NCBI GenBank assembly: GCA_051453625.1
Contig: JBOZIK010000001.1
Location: 262,147,741 to 262,211,740 of the forward strand
Direction of reading: 5' to 3'
Origin: Welwitschia mirabilis
Lineage: Eukaryota; Gnetophyta; Gnetopsida; Welwitschiales
DNA: 64,000 bases
Positions within the stretch are counted from its first letter, which is position 1; the number at the start of each line of letters is the position of its first letter. The notes beneath the pieces are model-generated. The model saw nothing but the letters and a program-made list of their open reading frames with translations. It was not told the DNA's origin and searched no databases. The translations under genes and the position numbers were made by a program. Shown here in pieces: positions 33,868-46,979 of the stretch.

Positions 33868-36800
33868 ATTGCAAGAAAGAGTCTATAACCCTTATGTAGA
33901 TAAATCTATTATAAATGAATCATTAGAGCTGCATTACTTGTAAGCATACACAATCCTCATGTAATTAACTAAATCCAATAACAATGATTATAAATAAATG
34001 TGCTAAAAGAGCTTCAATATGCTTCTTAATTTACTTGCTCTTATTTATTATTTATTATTTTTGTTTTTATAACACATGAAAGGATGTCATTGGATCATTA
34101 GCCTAATAGAACATGATCTCATTCCCATGAATTCTTTAAAATAAATAAATATTGTAAAAGAAATAAATCAATCTTTTTTTTATTAATTCCAAATTTAAGA
34201 TCTTTAAATACATGCAAGTATTATAAAGAACTTAAAAATTCAAACAACTAGCTATTAAAAAAGTAAAATCTTATGAAATGTTAAATAAGCTTTAAAAAGA
34301 TAAAAAATCTTTTTATTCGTGGACAAAATAAAATACCATTAACTAGGATCATTGAATCTCATTAGATCATAAGAGTTTGGAAGAGGAAGATGAAATGTAG
34401 GTGAAAAAGGACTATATGGAGGTGATTTGGATAAGTGAAAATTACTAAAGTATGAATGAGATGAATTATTATTGCTAAGGTTTTATATGAAAGCATCCTT
34501 GAATAAATTTTTTTTCTATAGATTGATTCAAATATCCTAAGGATAGAGTACACAAGTCCAATTTAAACTCATTTAATAAAATCAAGTTAGGTTGTAAGAC
34601 ATGGATTATCAAACAACTAAAACTTTGAACAAAAAATAAATACTTGTTGAAATAATCAACATCTTCTATAAAATACTCTTAAGCTAATATGTGGGATCTA
34701 AAATTTAAAATTTTATTTATAATACCATCTAAAAATATTGTTACCATAGTTAGATATCCCCATAACTATGCATTTGTATATACTTCCCTAGAACTTAAAG
34801 ATTAAGATCAACTAACCTAAGGTTTTTATGTCTAACATGAATAAGTTTGCAAATGATTCACTATAGTTATTTAAACTTAATGTAATATAAAAGTAGAACT
34901 ATGACTAACTAGTTAGAGCCTACAAAGCTAAGCTAATAAACTTTAGCTTATAAATAACATTTATAAGAGTTGGTAAGGCTATAATATTTAACATTTATAC
35001 TTAAGCAGTTATAAATACTCCCACAAGATGGTAAGGCATCAACCATAAAAATCTTAGTTATGATACCTATTATATAAGAATTTAGAAATTGATGGCTAAG
35101 AATCTATTCATAGATTTTATTTATTATAATTTGATTTCTACTTCCTCTTGGATTTGCACCTATAACCACATTCTTATTACCCTTATCTCTTGGCCTTCAA
35201 TACCATCCTTCTGTTACTAAATTATGGCTAAGTAGTTTATACACTTAAACTTTTTTTTCTAATGTGAGACATTCAAAAGTATCTTATTGACATCACCATG
35301 ACTTGAAATATCAACCTTTACATCTTTAATACAACTTGATAACTGGTTGGGTGATTGGCTCTTAAGTTGTAATTCTATTTAAGATACTTAAAGATATGTT
35401 AGAAGAAATTATCAATGAAAAGCTATAGTAATAAAGTAAATAAGTATTACTGTGTGCTAGCCATGAGTTTTTTTTTTGCAGGGCCAATGAAAGCCATGTT
35501 TGTTGGACAAAACTGTAGCTCCTCTGCCATCACATATATCTGTGCAAATGTAACATTTCTATTTCTTTTCAGTTAGAACACCACATTTATGGCTCTGTTG
35601 CACTTTCTAGAGTATAAGAAAAGTGAAAGCCATAGGAATTAACATGCTTTCTTATCTATATGAAGAAATCACCATTGCCTATTTTTGCATTTGGGTGATG
35701 TTGGAAAATTATAGGGATTCTTTTTATGCTAGATTTTCTCATTTGTAATCATTAGAGAGAAGATAAGAGATAAACATAGAATCTTCTCATGTGCTTATGA
35801 CTAACGAAATTCCATTATGGTGGCTAGTCTCCTCCTCTACTCTTATCTTTGCCCTACATTCTTCTTCTTACTAGTGCTATCCCCTCAATGATTTTATACA
35901 TAATTTCTTTTCATTTATCTCTTTTTCAGGAATGTCTTAAAACATAACCGTCTACCATAGTTTTTTTAGTATAAGATGATATGGGAGTTAGATCATGCTT
36001 GAGAAAGTATTATGCTCATGAAGTTATAGTGATTTTAGGGTAAGAAAGGTGCATGAATATTGAAATGCAATGGATGGTAACTATTAAGAATGAAAGTATT
36101 AATTATAAGGACAGAAAGGAGGAAATGACTTATATGCATGAGAGCATAATCAAAATAAGATTTATGCTTAAGTACAATGTTCTATGCATGGTATTTCAAC
36201 AATCTATTACTTGAGGTGGAGGTTATAAAAGATTTAAGTGAAATTCATTTGAAAATATGTGCCTTTGATTAGTCTAATGATAAAGAACAAAGAATTTAAG
36301 AAGGAGGTTCAGGGTTGTGTTTGCCTTTAAACATGAATTATAATTATAAACTAACACCTCAGGCTTAATGCATTTCAAACATTTTCTTGTATGTAACATT
36401 TAGAATGTTAGGCCTCGAGCTAAATATATATGTGATAGATTTATTTATAATTCATTATTGATAGCCTAATGATTAAGAAAGAGGGAAGCAGAGTGGGTGA
36501 TCAGTAGTTTAAGTCCATTCGCATACATGGATTTATCCTTTTTAATTTTTTAATTTTTTTTATTTTTAAAATAGTCATAACATAATAAGTTAAGGTTGTT
36601 CCACCATCACATCATGCATGAACCCTTTTCTCCTCCTAAGTGGTATTCCTTATGGAAGATGACTAAATGGCCCATTAGTAATGCCTATTCCCCTTTGTAA
36701 TGTTTATTTTTAAGATTTAGCTATACCTAGTAAAACAAAAACTATGGGAGAATGTAAAAGTGATGATTTTACAAAGACTTCCTTAAATTTTCAGTTTACC

Positions 36801-37089
36801 AAAAATTTAGAAAAAAGGTCTTTTTAATCAAACATGTATAATTGTTCATCTGATAAATGAATAAGAATATATAATTTACAAATTTTACCAATCTACAAGT
36901 AAATAATAAATTTTTTAAGAAGATTTTCAAGAAATGCATAAAAAGAATAAATGGTCAAACTTTATATTTTATTGAAATAATATTTCAAGGAAAGATACAC
37001 ATGATCAACATTTAATTAATTATAATTTTAAAAAATTTAATATTTTCAACAAGCATACAATATTTACTCCAAAAGTAATTTCGTCAACA
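33868..37089 (-). mobile_element. Element B remnant, right of the nested insertion
   Basis: 33,880-34,500 is collinear with 18,390-18,990 (shared blocks include ATCCTCATGTAATTAA versus GTCCTAATGTAATTAA and TTAGCCTAAT versus TAAGCCTAAT). It resumes where the sequence left of 24,262 breaks off. From 34.5 to 37.0 kb no domain was recognised. A less AT-rich patch at 35,440-35,900 has no convincing frame. Confidence 0.5.
36255..36545 (+). repeat. SINE-like dimer
   Basis: Two units about 190 bp apart share GATTAGTCTAATGATAAAGA / GATAGCCTAATGATTAAGA (box A-like). Each is followed by a box B-like stretch, AGGTTCAGGGTTGTG at about 36,304 and AGTAGTTTAAGTCCATTC at about 36,503. tRNA-derived origin is a guess from this spacing. 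Confidence 0.35.
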
Positions 37090-38494
37090 TAAAACTAGAA
37101 AGGATAATCTTTTCTTTTCTTTAGCCTCTTTGACATTAGACTCCATTTTTACCACCTATTTTACACAAGAAATATGGAGTAAGAACAATGAAATTTCATA
37201 GCTTCTAGTATCATCTAGGTAAGACAAGTTTAAGGTACTAAGTCTTGAGAGTTAATAAGGCAAGAATTAAGAAATGATAAGCATGCCAATAATTCCAAGT
37301 GGACAATGTCATGGATATGATATGAGAAAATAACTAGTTTTTCAATAATATTTTACATCATAATAATTTTTAATTTTTTTCACTTCCTCATTTAGTAATT
37401 TATAGGGTCCATTGCCTTTCTTGATGACCTATGGATTTCTCATAATATAATGGTGATCTATGGATCTCACTACCTCATTTGATAATTTTGGTACAATCAA
37501 TTAATCAATCCATTCCACTACCTCATTTGATGATTTATGAATTCCCGCTTTTCATTGCCTCCTTTGACAATCTGTGAAAAACTCATTTCATAAGGTTTTA
37601 AGAATCCTAGATCTTAAGGAAGCATGAGTAATATGTATCATCAAATAAAGATCATTAATAATAATAGAAATTCATAAAAACTTCCAAGAGAAGGTAGTAA
37701 AAACTAAGAATTGAAGTCTAGAATGCATTTGTTTGAGTACCAATAATACTCATATCTAATAAATTTACAATTTTTACGAGAAAATGTATAAAACAGAAAT
37801 GTATAGAGAAATGCATGCAAGAAAAGGACCAATTAAGGATGCAAGAATTAAATGAAAAGCATACCCATATAATCTTTGAAGTCTTCGATTCTCTTTCAAA
37901 ATTATAAGGCTCTAAGGTTTCCAAGCTTTAAGTTTAAGGTTGGAAAAATTTGATCACAAAAAGCTTTCTTAAAGATATGAAAATATGAAGAGAAGACAAT
38001 CCTATTTATAGTAAGATGAAATCGGATGTGAAGAGACACCATCATAAGAGAAAGTAGTAAAGGTGGGAAAAGTGGTGGAAGTGGTATGGTGGAAGTGGTG
38101 GAGGTTTCATAGCATCTCAACATTACTTACTTGGCCATTGTATGCTTAATATATCAAATAATATTGTTTTTCATTAAAATAAAGAATTAAAAGAACCATC
38201 ACATAATAATACTTTTTTCAAATAAAATAAAGGATGTGCAATAATTTCATAAGGAAAATACTATTAATGAAATCCATTAATTTACCCACTATCAAAACCA
38301 CTAACTTTATCATTCAAGATCATAATTACTAAGGACTATAATAATAAAATAATACTATAGGTAATACAACATGAATAAAGTTTAAGCACAAATTTTTCTA
38401 GAATATAAATATAATAACTACATTAGCTTGTAGATTCTAAAATAATGAAAAAATTTTAAGCTAATCTTTGGATCTTAAAAGTATGGATGTAACA
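37090..38494 (-). repeat. LTR of a rearranged chromovirus (3' copy)
   Basis: On the - strand it starts TGTTACATCCATAC right after the polyprotein end at 38,495. TATA box CTATAAATAGG at 38001-38011. It carries imperfect repeats of CACTACCTCATTTG (37,381-37,575, + strand). Its distal part matches the + strand LTR at 51.6-53.4 kb in reverse orientation. Confidence 0.7.
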
Positions 38495-38966
38495 TCTCTC
38501 CCATTCTAAAGAAGTTTCATCCTTGAAACTTGTTAATAGCTTAGGTTTCCATTGCTTAATATCTATTTCCTTCTTCCAAGTTGCTTCTTCCATAGATTGT
38601 TTTGACCATTGAACTTTATATAGTTGCATAGTTTTTCCTCATAATACCATCTACTTTTGCTCTAGAATTTTTATTGGATGAGCTTTAATTGAATAGTCTG
38701 AAAGAATTTCTACTTCTTATTCAAGAATTATCTTTCTTTCATTAGCTAGACATTTGCTCCATACAGATACATGAAAAACATTATAAAGCATAGATAGATG
38801 TGATGGTAGGGCTAGCTCATAAGCAGTCTAATCCTTTTGATAATTTGATAGGGCTTATAAATCATGGTTCTAGTTTTTTCTTTTTTGTCAAACCTAAAGA
38901 CTCCTTTGAAAGGTAAGAATTTAAGATATACATGATCTTCTTGAAATTCTATATGTATTTTTTGGT
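38495..38966 (-). pseudogene. Chromovirus integrase C-terminus and chromodomain
   Basis: The - strand frames read EDHVYLKFLPFKGVFRFDKK, then PYQIIKRI, LPSHLSMLYNVFHVSV and VQWSKQSMEEATWKKEIDI. This is the GPY/F-type integrase tail followed by a chromodomain ('vkVqWsn.s.eeaTWE'), then an ending like TSFKDETSLEW. It marks a chromodomain-bearing Ty3/gypsy element. Only this 3' end of pol survives between two LTR copies. Confidence 0.82.
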
Positions 38967-39424
38967 AAAGGTAGGAAAAGTGGTGAAAGTGATGAAGGTG
39001 GTGGAAGTGGCATGATGGAGGTTTCATAATATCTCAACATTACTTACCTGGCCATCGGGTGTTTAATATATCAAATAATATTATTTTTCATTAAAATAAA
39101 GAAGTAAAAGAACCATCAGATAATAATATTTTTTAAATAAAATAAAGGATGATGCAATAATTTCATAAGGAAAATATTGTTAATGAAATTCATTAATTTA
39201 TCCACTATCAAAACCATTAACTTTAATATTCAAGATTATAAGTACTAAGGCTTATAACAATAAAATAATATTATAGCTAATATAACATCAATAAAATTTT
39301 AAGCATAAAATTTTCTAGAATATAAATATAATAACTACACTAGCTTGTAGATTCTATAATAATAAAATTATTTTAATTTTAATTTTAAGATAATATTTGG
39401 ATGTTAAAAATATGGATGTGACAT
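38967..39424 (-). repeat. Second, partial LTR copy of the rearranged chromovirus
   Basis: About 450 bp matching 38,050-38,494. On the - strand it starts TGTCACATCCATAT at 39,424 and runs to the GGTGGAAGTGG-rich part, where it abuts pol directly. The order LTR part, pol 3' end, LTR implies a large internal deletion. Confidence 0.78.
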
Positions 39425-39429
39425 AGACT

Positions 39430-40290
39430 CATAAGAAAGGTTTACATCCATGGATAAGGAGAAAAAATTTAAAGGATTAGAGTTTTTACAATCAAAAGAA
39501 TAAAATGGTTGACCAAGTAATAAATTAGGCCTATAAATGTTTTCATAATAAGAATCTACACATGAGTTGAAAAAATCAAGAAGGATATGTGGAGACTACT
39601 CATTAAGATTTAAACGTTATAAGTTATGAGAGGACCATCCTATTCTTTTCTCTTACTTAACCAATAGCTCTCGCAATACATTTTCCCTAGATGAAGGTAA
39701 AGATGAATTACAAATCAAAGAATGAGAAGGACCATTATCAAAGATACATCTTAAATCATTAAGAAGTAAGTCCGTATAAAAAAAAAGAATCATTTTTACA
39801 TTTAACATTAAATCATAATCTAAGGAAGGTAAAATAAAGGGAAAAATATTTTTCCTATAGGAGAGAGGATCAAGATCATCAAGACTTTTAATAAACTCTA
39901 CTCATTTTTAAGCATTAGGTTGCTTTATCATATTAATGATATCTAACTTAATAATAATGTTATTAAATTTAATATTTGTAAGATCATTTTTACAATTAAT
40001 AAGAGCATTAGAAGTAGTAAGAAAAGATCTTCTCAAGATGTTAAAAATGGTATGAATTCTAGCCTTTTTCATCTTTAAAACAACAAATTCCACAAGAAAG
40101 TAGTAATTTTATACTTGAATAATTACATCCTCTACTATATCCAAATATACTTTTAAAGTGTTATTAGTTAATTTTAATTAAAGTTTTATATGTTTAATAT
40201 TATTTAAGCTAAGCTCCTTATGGACACTATAAGGTAAAAGATTAGTACTAGCTCCAAGATCTAATAAGGCTTGTTAAAAGTTTGTGTTTC
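39430..40290 (-). pseudogene. Athila-type protease and downstream linker
   Basis: On the - strand ALLDLGASTNLLPYSVHKEL contains the catalytic DLGAS (family D[S/L]GAs). It is followed by FLVEFVVLKMKKAR, RRSFLTTSNALINCKNDL and IKFNNIIIKLDIINM, the classic Athila protease. The 61-codon open stretch at 39,908-40,093 covers its C-terminal half. The RT that should follow at lower coordinates is replaced by the chromovirus LTR at 39,424, so another insertion or deletion joins here. Probably the protease of element B. Confidence 0.82.
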
Positions 40291-40299
40291 CAATAGTAA

Positions 40300-41500
40300 T
40301 GTTTATGGTAGGGCATCCTAAATCTTTGAATTCTTGGGAAATTTGCTTTTAAATGATGGCAATAATTTGCTAAGCAAAGAAGGTTTTACTTTTTACGTTC
40401 ATCCTTATTTTGATACTAAATAGATATTTCATGAATTTAACATAAGAAGGTACTTATCTAATGGATTCTAAAAGAGGGATATTAATATTTACTTTTTTAA
40501 AAATTTCTATTCATTCTTGTTGCTTTTTGTTCAAAAAATATTTTTCTGAGTAAAACATAGGAGTTCTTTGTACATTAGAATAACTTCTTCTTCTTCATTT
40601 TTCCCTACCTTTTTCTTATTTCCAGGCTTATATTGTTGTACTCTTGGGGTTATTTTTATTCTATCTCTTTATTGATTTATTTTAGGCATATGAAATATAT
40701 GACCTTTGTTTCCTTAGTTTATACATATTCCATTTATTTACAATTACCAAGGTTAGGCTCATAAATAGTAGAAATATTTTCATTATCACATTAGTTAAGT
40801 GATTTAAGGATATGTATGGTAGCTTGACTTAGTTATTACATTTCTTACTCTAATTTTTGCAATGTGGAAGAGCTTTATTAATTATATTATTATTATGAGA
40901 TATTGATATGGTATTAAGTTTTTATGAACTTATAAAGTATAGCCATGAAGGAGCTAAAAGTCTAGGGAGGATTTGAACTTTTAAGTTGACTGGTTGAGGC
41001 TTAACTAGGTTTATCCTATTTCCATGAAATGCTTGGGTGATTTCTCCATCCAATGTTATAGGTATTAAAGTAAGAATTATTTTCCCTCAATTTTACCATT
41101 GTTTTATTACATTATTGATTTGTTCTTTCACTACTCCCTAAAACATGAAAATGGATAGACAATCTGAGGTTTCGTAAGTATCAATACTACAAATGTTGTA
41201 ATGAAGAGGCGGAGTCATGGTTTTAGGATTTGTACTAAGAGTTCTAATTAAAAAGATTTTATAAATTTTGATTAAACTCACTTTTGTTATGGATTTTGAA
41301 GGTACTAGTGGATGTAATAGGTTATTAAGATCTTATTTAGGTTATTATGTTTCTTCTAATTCTTAGAACTTTCAGCTATAGTATGAAGTGATATCTTTAT
41401 TCACTCGAGTTAAGCACTATTTTTTTTCCATTTTATTTTTTTGTCATGATTTAGTATTATTCTCTAATAGACACATTGAAACTTCAGGTTTAATTTTACT
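40300..41500 (-). pseudogene. Athila-type gag, C-terminal part
   Basis: On the - strand at about 41,110-40,930, LRENNSYFNTYNIGWRNHPS then ISWK is the Athila gag signature ('..pysnTYNpGWRNHPNfsW'). The rest is heavily decayed. Confidence 0.75.
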
Positions 41501-43739
41501 TAATCCTTTTTTAGTACTTTATATTTTGAAAAAAACAAATTATGTTACTATTATATATTAATCTATAATTAATTCCTAGGTTATTTTGGTTTACAAATAA
41601 TAGTGATGTCATAAGTTTATTTCCTCTACATGTTCCTAGTTTTTTTTCACATAGAAAGATATCTTATAAATAGTTGATGAGATGTAAACTTATTACAAAC
41701 AAACATGAATAAGTTTAAGAATAATACCTAGCCAGTATAGTAGGAGGTTGCAACTCCTATTAATGGCATTCCAAATTGATATATAGTTATCTTCCAAATG
41801 TGAATTAGTTTTATTACAAGTTCTAGACTATACAAACATGACTAGGTTTAACTATATAGGCTTTCAATTTGCCTCAATATGCCCCCAATACAAGTAACAA
41901 GTGATATGTGAGGTGGATGCATGCTTACAAATGACCCCCACTTCCTTGATGTATATTAAGATGGTGTAACATGATTCATTGATGCTAGAGGCTCAAGATA
42001 TTAAGTTAACATAAGTTCATATATGGATAAGATAGGAAAGTGATGATCAAATCCACTTCCAAGATAGTATTGTATAAAAATAATGCAATGCAACCCACCT
42101 TGATGATGAAATCTAAGTATGGAAATTATCATTATTAGAATTATCTTTATTTAGTCCCATTTAATAAATATACCACACAAATGCATGCATAAATTCTAAT
42201 AGAAGTGGAAATTTAATATATTATTTACCTAGTTATAATAAATATAATCATTATTTGGTTTATTTTATACAATCATAAAAAGAAAATAAACATACTAAAA
42301 TATCTCTAAATTCAAGATTATAATAATGAAAAACTAAATAAAGGAAATATTGTTTTCTTTTCTATCTAAATAAATAAGATACTATTTTTCTTTTCTATCT
42401 TTCAAAAATAATAAAAATACTTTAAATATATCAAATTTCATCTTAATAATAAACTTAAAAAAACTAAAAGATATCTAGAGTTATGCTAATCTTAAAAACA
42501 TTCTTCAATACTCATATGACAATCTCCATGGATTAGTGTAATGAAGGTAAACAAAAGTATGTATAACTCAAAGATAATTGTTAAGATATAACTCTTTATC
42601 AAAGATTTGTATCATTGTATTATACATCAATAAAATAAGTGATAGGCTAAAGAATATTTCTGCTACTTGAACTATTAAAGTGAAAACTTTAATAAGCATA
42701 TACATTCAATGTAAGACAAAGAAATAAGGAAAAAGAGATATTTCTACAAATAAAATATAATTTCTAGGTAGTTTAAATTAAGGCTAACAATAGAATGAAT
42801 TTTATATACTTAGATTCCTTCTAAAATTTTATCTATTAATATTTCTATAATTTAAAATATTAATTATAATGTTTTTAGACTCTAAATAGACATCAAAGTC
42901 AAAAATTAATAATTAATTAATTATAAAGTAAAAATTAAATTACAATATTTTTTCTTAAACTAGACACATGATACGACCCTAGAATCTAACTTGAACTATC
43001 TTGGAATTATAAAAATATTATTTTTAATATCATCATTTAAGTTAAAAGTATCAAATTTTCTAAAATTATAGTGCTACCACACCACACTACACTAAAAAGA
43101 TCATAACTATAAAATACTTTGAGTTTTTAAATGATTTAAGATGTTTTGGAAATCGTATTCAATTTTCTATAGCTTAGGATGATTAAGTTTATGATATCTT
43201 AATAAATAGCTATAGAAATGTAAATTAATTACTTACTATTTTTTACCTTTATTTCCTAATGTATTTTAACAAATAATTTTTTGTAAAAATACTTATACAT
43301 TGGAAATATTATTGTTTTTACATTTTTTACATATATAACATAATCTTAGACTTACACAAAAATTTCATAATTTATATGTACTAATTAAGAAGCTATGATG
43401 TTTTTAACCTATGACTCTATGCTAAAAATTTAATTTTTTACCATAACAAAAATATGATAAAGTCTCTACAACTAATTATGTAATAATTTAGATCAATAAA
43501 ATACTAGATATATTAACTAATTATCTATAAAATATCTTAACTAAATTACTAATTCAAATCATTGTATAAAGAAATATCAAATCAATTTGAAAATAACCAT
43601 TTACTATAAGCCTTAAGATTTCCATGAAAATGTACTACCCTAAAATAGATATTATAATTTCCCTCTAATAAGATAGACTTATTGTATAATGAATGAAACA
43701 ATATATTGTATGTCTATTAAACTAAAATAAAAATGGGTA
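41501..43739. other. AT-rich non-coding stretch
   Basis: No domain recognised; probably the 5' part of element B. A GGGGGC run lies near 41,885 (- strand), and a TGATACGACCC word near 42,968 recalls LTR edges but has no confirmed partner. Confidence 0.4.
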
Positions 43740-45025
43740 TCTAAATATATAGTGAATTCCTATAGTGGTCACTTGACCATAAACATCCATTAACATAATC
43801 GCCAAGATTAAGAAACCTCTCATATTTCCCTACATCTTGGAAAGAGCCAATGAGAGGGAATAATATACTTTTATGATATATCATAAATATTGATCTAATG
43901 TAAGTGTTACATTATTCTACTAAAGTATGAAAAAGAGACTAGATAGATAATATAAGTAAAGAGCTTAGTTGAAAAGATAGTAAGTCCTTAATAGTTAAAG
44001 ATGGTGAAGACCTAATATCAAGAGTCCCTTAGCTTCAAGCTCCTAAGCTCAAAGCTCCACAAGTAAAAGAATAAAATAAAAAAAGAAGAAATAAGAAAAT
44101 GCATATATATATATATATATATAAGTATGTTTGTAAAAGAGAAAAACATCTCTTTACATAGATGAACAAAGGCATATAGCTTAAGATCACAAGGTTAGAT
44201 GATTTAGTACTAATAAGTGGGATAAACAATAAGTGAAATTAGAATTCATGAACTGAACTAGGATTAGTAATATTCTTTTTTTAATTATCAAGATTAATTA
44301 CAAATATCATTTCCTCATGCTAGATTCTTCTTAATCCTTCATACGCTTATAAATATGTTTAATTTAACAAGACATACATTAAAAGAATAAATGCATTTAT
44401 CAAAGACATGCATTAAAAGAATAAATGCATAAATCTTAAAATTTTAATATGTTATAATGAAATAAGATCTTTAATTCTAATGAATTAGACAATGAGTACT
44501 CTATAAACCAAGTGCCCTTACACATCTTAAGAAGATAAGAATCATGATAGAGTAAATCTAATCATTTATCTTTTTGGGTTTAGGTAACAGTGCATTTACT
44601 TAATTATATGCTCATTTATTTCCTAATGCATAAAATCTATCAATCACATAATACAAAGAAGAAAATGTTTATTTATAAATTAGTGCACTTATCCCATTTA
44701 CCAAGAATTTAGATAGTAATTAAGATGAAAAATATATTTTTATGTCCTCTTAAAATTTTTAATTTATTAGTTTTATCATTTTATTGTAATTCCTTACCTA
44801 ATGAAATTATCTAATTTTAAATGTTTAGATATCTTTTTTCATGAAGATGTTTTGAAATAATTTTTATTATTTTCATGGTAAATTGTTAAAATTAAACTAA
44901 GATTAATTTAAAATTCCATTTTATTTTAATAAAGCCTTTAAATAAGAGAAATTAATAATTTAATTAAAAGTTTAATATACTTAAATATTTAAGTAAAGAA
45001 GGTTTACAGAATATGGGACATGACA
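43740..45025 (-). repeat. 3' LTR of - strand chromovirus D (left edge approximate)
   Basis: The - strand edge TGTCATGTCCCATATTC at 45,025 follows the purine tract AAATAAGGGACAA. An R/U5-like stretch at 44,030-43,960 (- strand GAGCTTTGAGCTTAGGAGCT) resembles CTTGGAGCTTAGAAGGCC in the + strand LTR at 52.1 kb. An (AT)n tract lies at 44,103-44,123. Confidence 0.6.
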
Positions 45026-45116
45026 TTGTCCCTTATTTACACTAATTCACTCCTAGCAATAAAGATACATAAAGAGCTTAAGAACACATTACTACATATT
45101 ATGAGATTTAAAAAAT

Positions 45117-45290
45117 ATTTGGCTATTAATTCTTTGTTGTTTTCTTTAGCTCCCAAGTATCTTCATGAGTAGTATAATTGCTCCACTTTATCTCCACTTG
45201 ATGGATCTTCATGTTTTGTAAATTGATAGTTTGTAGGATTAGCACTACTTTTGGGTTTTCTATAGCTAAATAATTTGGTATCACTTAAGT
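45117..45290 (-). pseudogene. Chromodomain of chromovirus D
   Basis: The - strand reading IHQVEIKWSNYTTHEDTWEL matches the 'kVqWsn.s.eeaTWE' core of retroelement chromodomains, which bind modified histone H3 and steer integration. Confidence 0.8.
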
Positions 45291-45469
45291 ATGAGATTAA
45301 TTTATCACATAAAAAGCAATACATTTTTAGTATACTTAAAACAAATCATTCATGTAAAATAATTGAGTAGGAAGAACATGATTATATGCAATAGGTCTAA
45401 TTCTTTTTAATATTTCAAATGGTCCAATGAATTGAGAAGCTAATTTTGATTCATTATTAATTTCATTGT

Positions 45470-46760
45470 TACACTTTAAGAAATACGTGATCAATTATTT
45501 TTAACTTAAGATCTCTTTTTTAATAGTCTGCATACATCTTTTGCCTATTTGCTACTTCTTTAGTCTATTTTTAAGGATCCTTATTTTTTCTTTCATTTAT
45601 TGTAATATTTTTGGTCTTATCATTGATCATTCTTTAGTTTTTATCCATGAAGTAGGTGCTCTACACTTCCTCCAATATAAGGCTTCAAAAGGAACCATTT
45701 GAATTAAACTCTGATAACTATTATTATATGTAAATTCTNNNNNNNNNNNNNNNNNNNNNNNNNNNNNNNNNNNNNNNNNNNNNNNNNNNNNNNNNNNNNN
45801 NNNNNNNNNNNNNNNNNNNNNNNNNNNNNNNNNNNNNNTATTAACTTCTCTCATTACTGATTTCATTAGCGATACTTTAAGAAATACATTAACACCTATT
45901 TTTAACTCAAAATCTCTTCTTTGATAGTCTATATACATCTTTTGTCTATCTGCGTATTCTTTAAGTCTATCCTCAAAGGTCCCCATTTTACTTTTTATTT
46001 CTGACAATATTTCTAGTTCTATTATCAATATTTGTTTAGATTTTGTCCATGAAGTAGATGCTCTACATTTTCTAGCACTTAGGGCTTCAAATGAAGACAT
46101 TTTAATTGAACTCTAATAATTTTTATTATATGCAAATTCTACCAATGATAAGTACTCTACCTAACTCTTTGGATTGTCTAGAATAGATGCTTTAAGAAGA
46201 TATTTGAAAATTTAATTAACTCATTTTCTTGTCTATCTATTTAAGGATGAAATGTAGTACTAATATTTAACTTAATTCCTAAACCCATTTGTATTTTTTC
46301 TAAAACTTAGAAGTAAATCTTGAATTTATATTGGAGATAATTACTAAAGGCACACTATACAACTAAACAAAATTTTGAATATATTCTTTAGCTATATCCT
46401 TATCATCATAATTAGATTTTACTAGAATGAAATATGCTAATTTAGTTTCTCTATCAAGTATCACTATGATAGAGTCATTAATTATTTGAGTTTTAGAAGT
46501 CTTACACTAAAGTCCATGCAAATCACATCCCATTTATATTTTGAAAATCATAAGAATAAAGTAAGCTTACTAGATTTCTATATTCCTCTTTAACTTGTTA
46601 ATAATTAAGGAATCTTAACACAAATTTTGCTATGTCCTTTTTCATTCCTAGCCATAAAAATTTTTGTTTCATATTTTCATATATTTTGATTCATCTAGGA
46701 TGACCTACTATAAGTGGATTATAAAATTCAAACATTAGCTTATATCTAATTCCATCTATG
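45470..46760 (-). pseudogene. Integrase of chromovirus D, with a duplicated segment
   Basis: EFTYNNSYQSLIQMVPFEAL then YWRKCRAPTSW is the conserved end of the integrase core ('lpl.EFaYNnSyh.sigmaPFEalYGRkCR.P'). A second copy reads FEALSARKCRASTSW and continues RLKEYADRQKMYIDYQRRDF, ELKIGVNVFLKVS, the normal downstream part. The copies lie at 45,470-45,738 and 45,864-46,140. Confidence 0.82.
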
Positions 46761-46979
46761 TTAGGAACTAGAAATCTTCCCTTGAATTTGATAATACCAT
46801 TTGAATCAATAGTAAAATGCTCTAAATCTCTTGAGTTTTTTAACTAGTATTTTAATTATTCTTCCTTTAATATAATGATAGGAATTTGAGTTTGAATTTT
46901 CATGATTACTTTAAGATAACCTCATCTACTAATAACATCTACAACCTTACTTCCCTTACCTTCATGGTGTAAAATCTAT

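Noticed and set aside
35440-35900. Less AT-rich patch as a host exon
   Set aside because: The readable frame is interrupted repeatedly and ends without splice-site support.
37378-37575. Regularly spaced repeats as a CRISPR-like array
   Set aside because: Spacing is irregular, units are degenerate, and the context is a plant LTR.
42960-42985. TGATACGACCC word as an LTR start
   Set aside because: No partner copy or primer site could be found in the window.
44101-44123. AT dinucleotide run as a signal
   Set aside because: Ordinary microsatellite; no associated structure.
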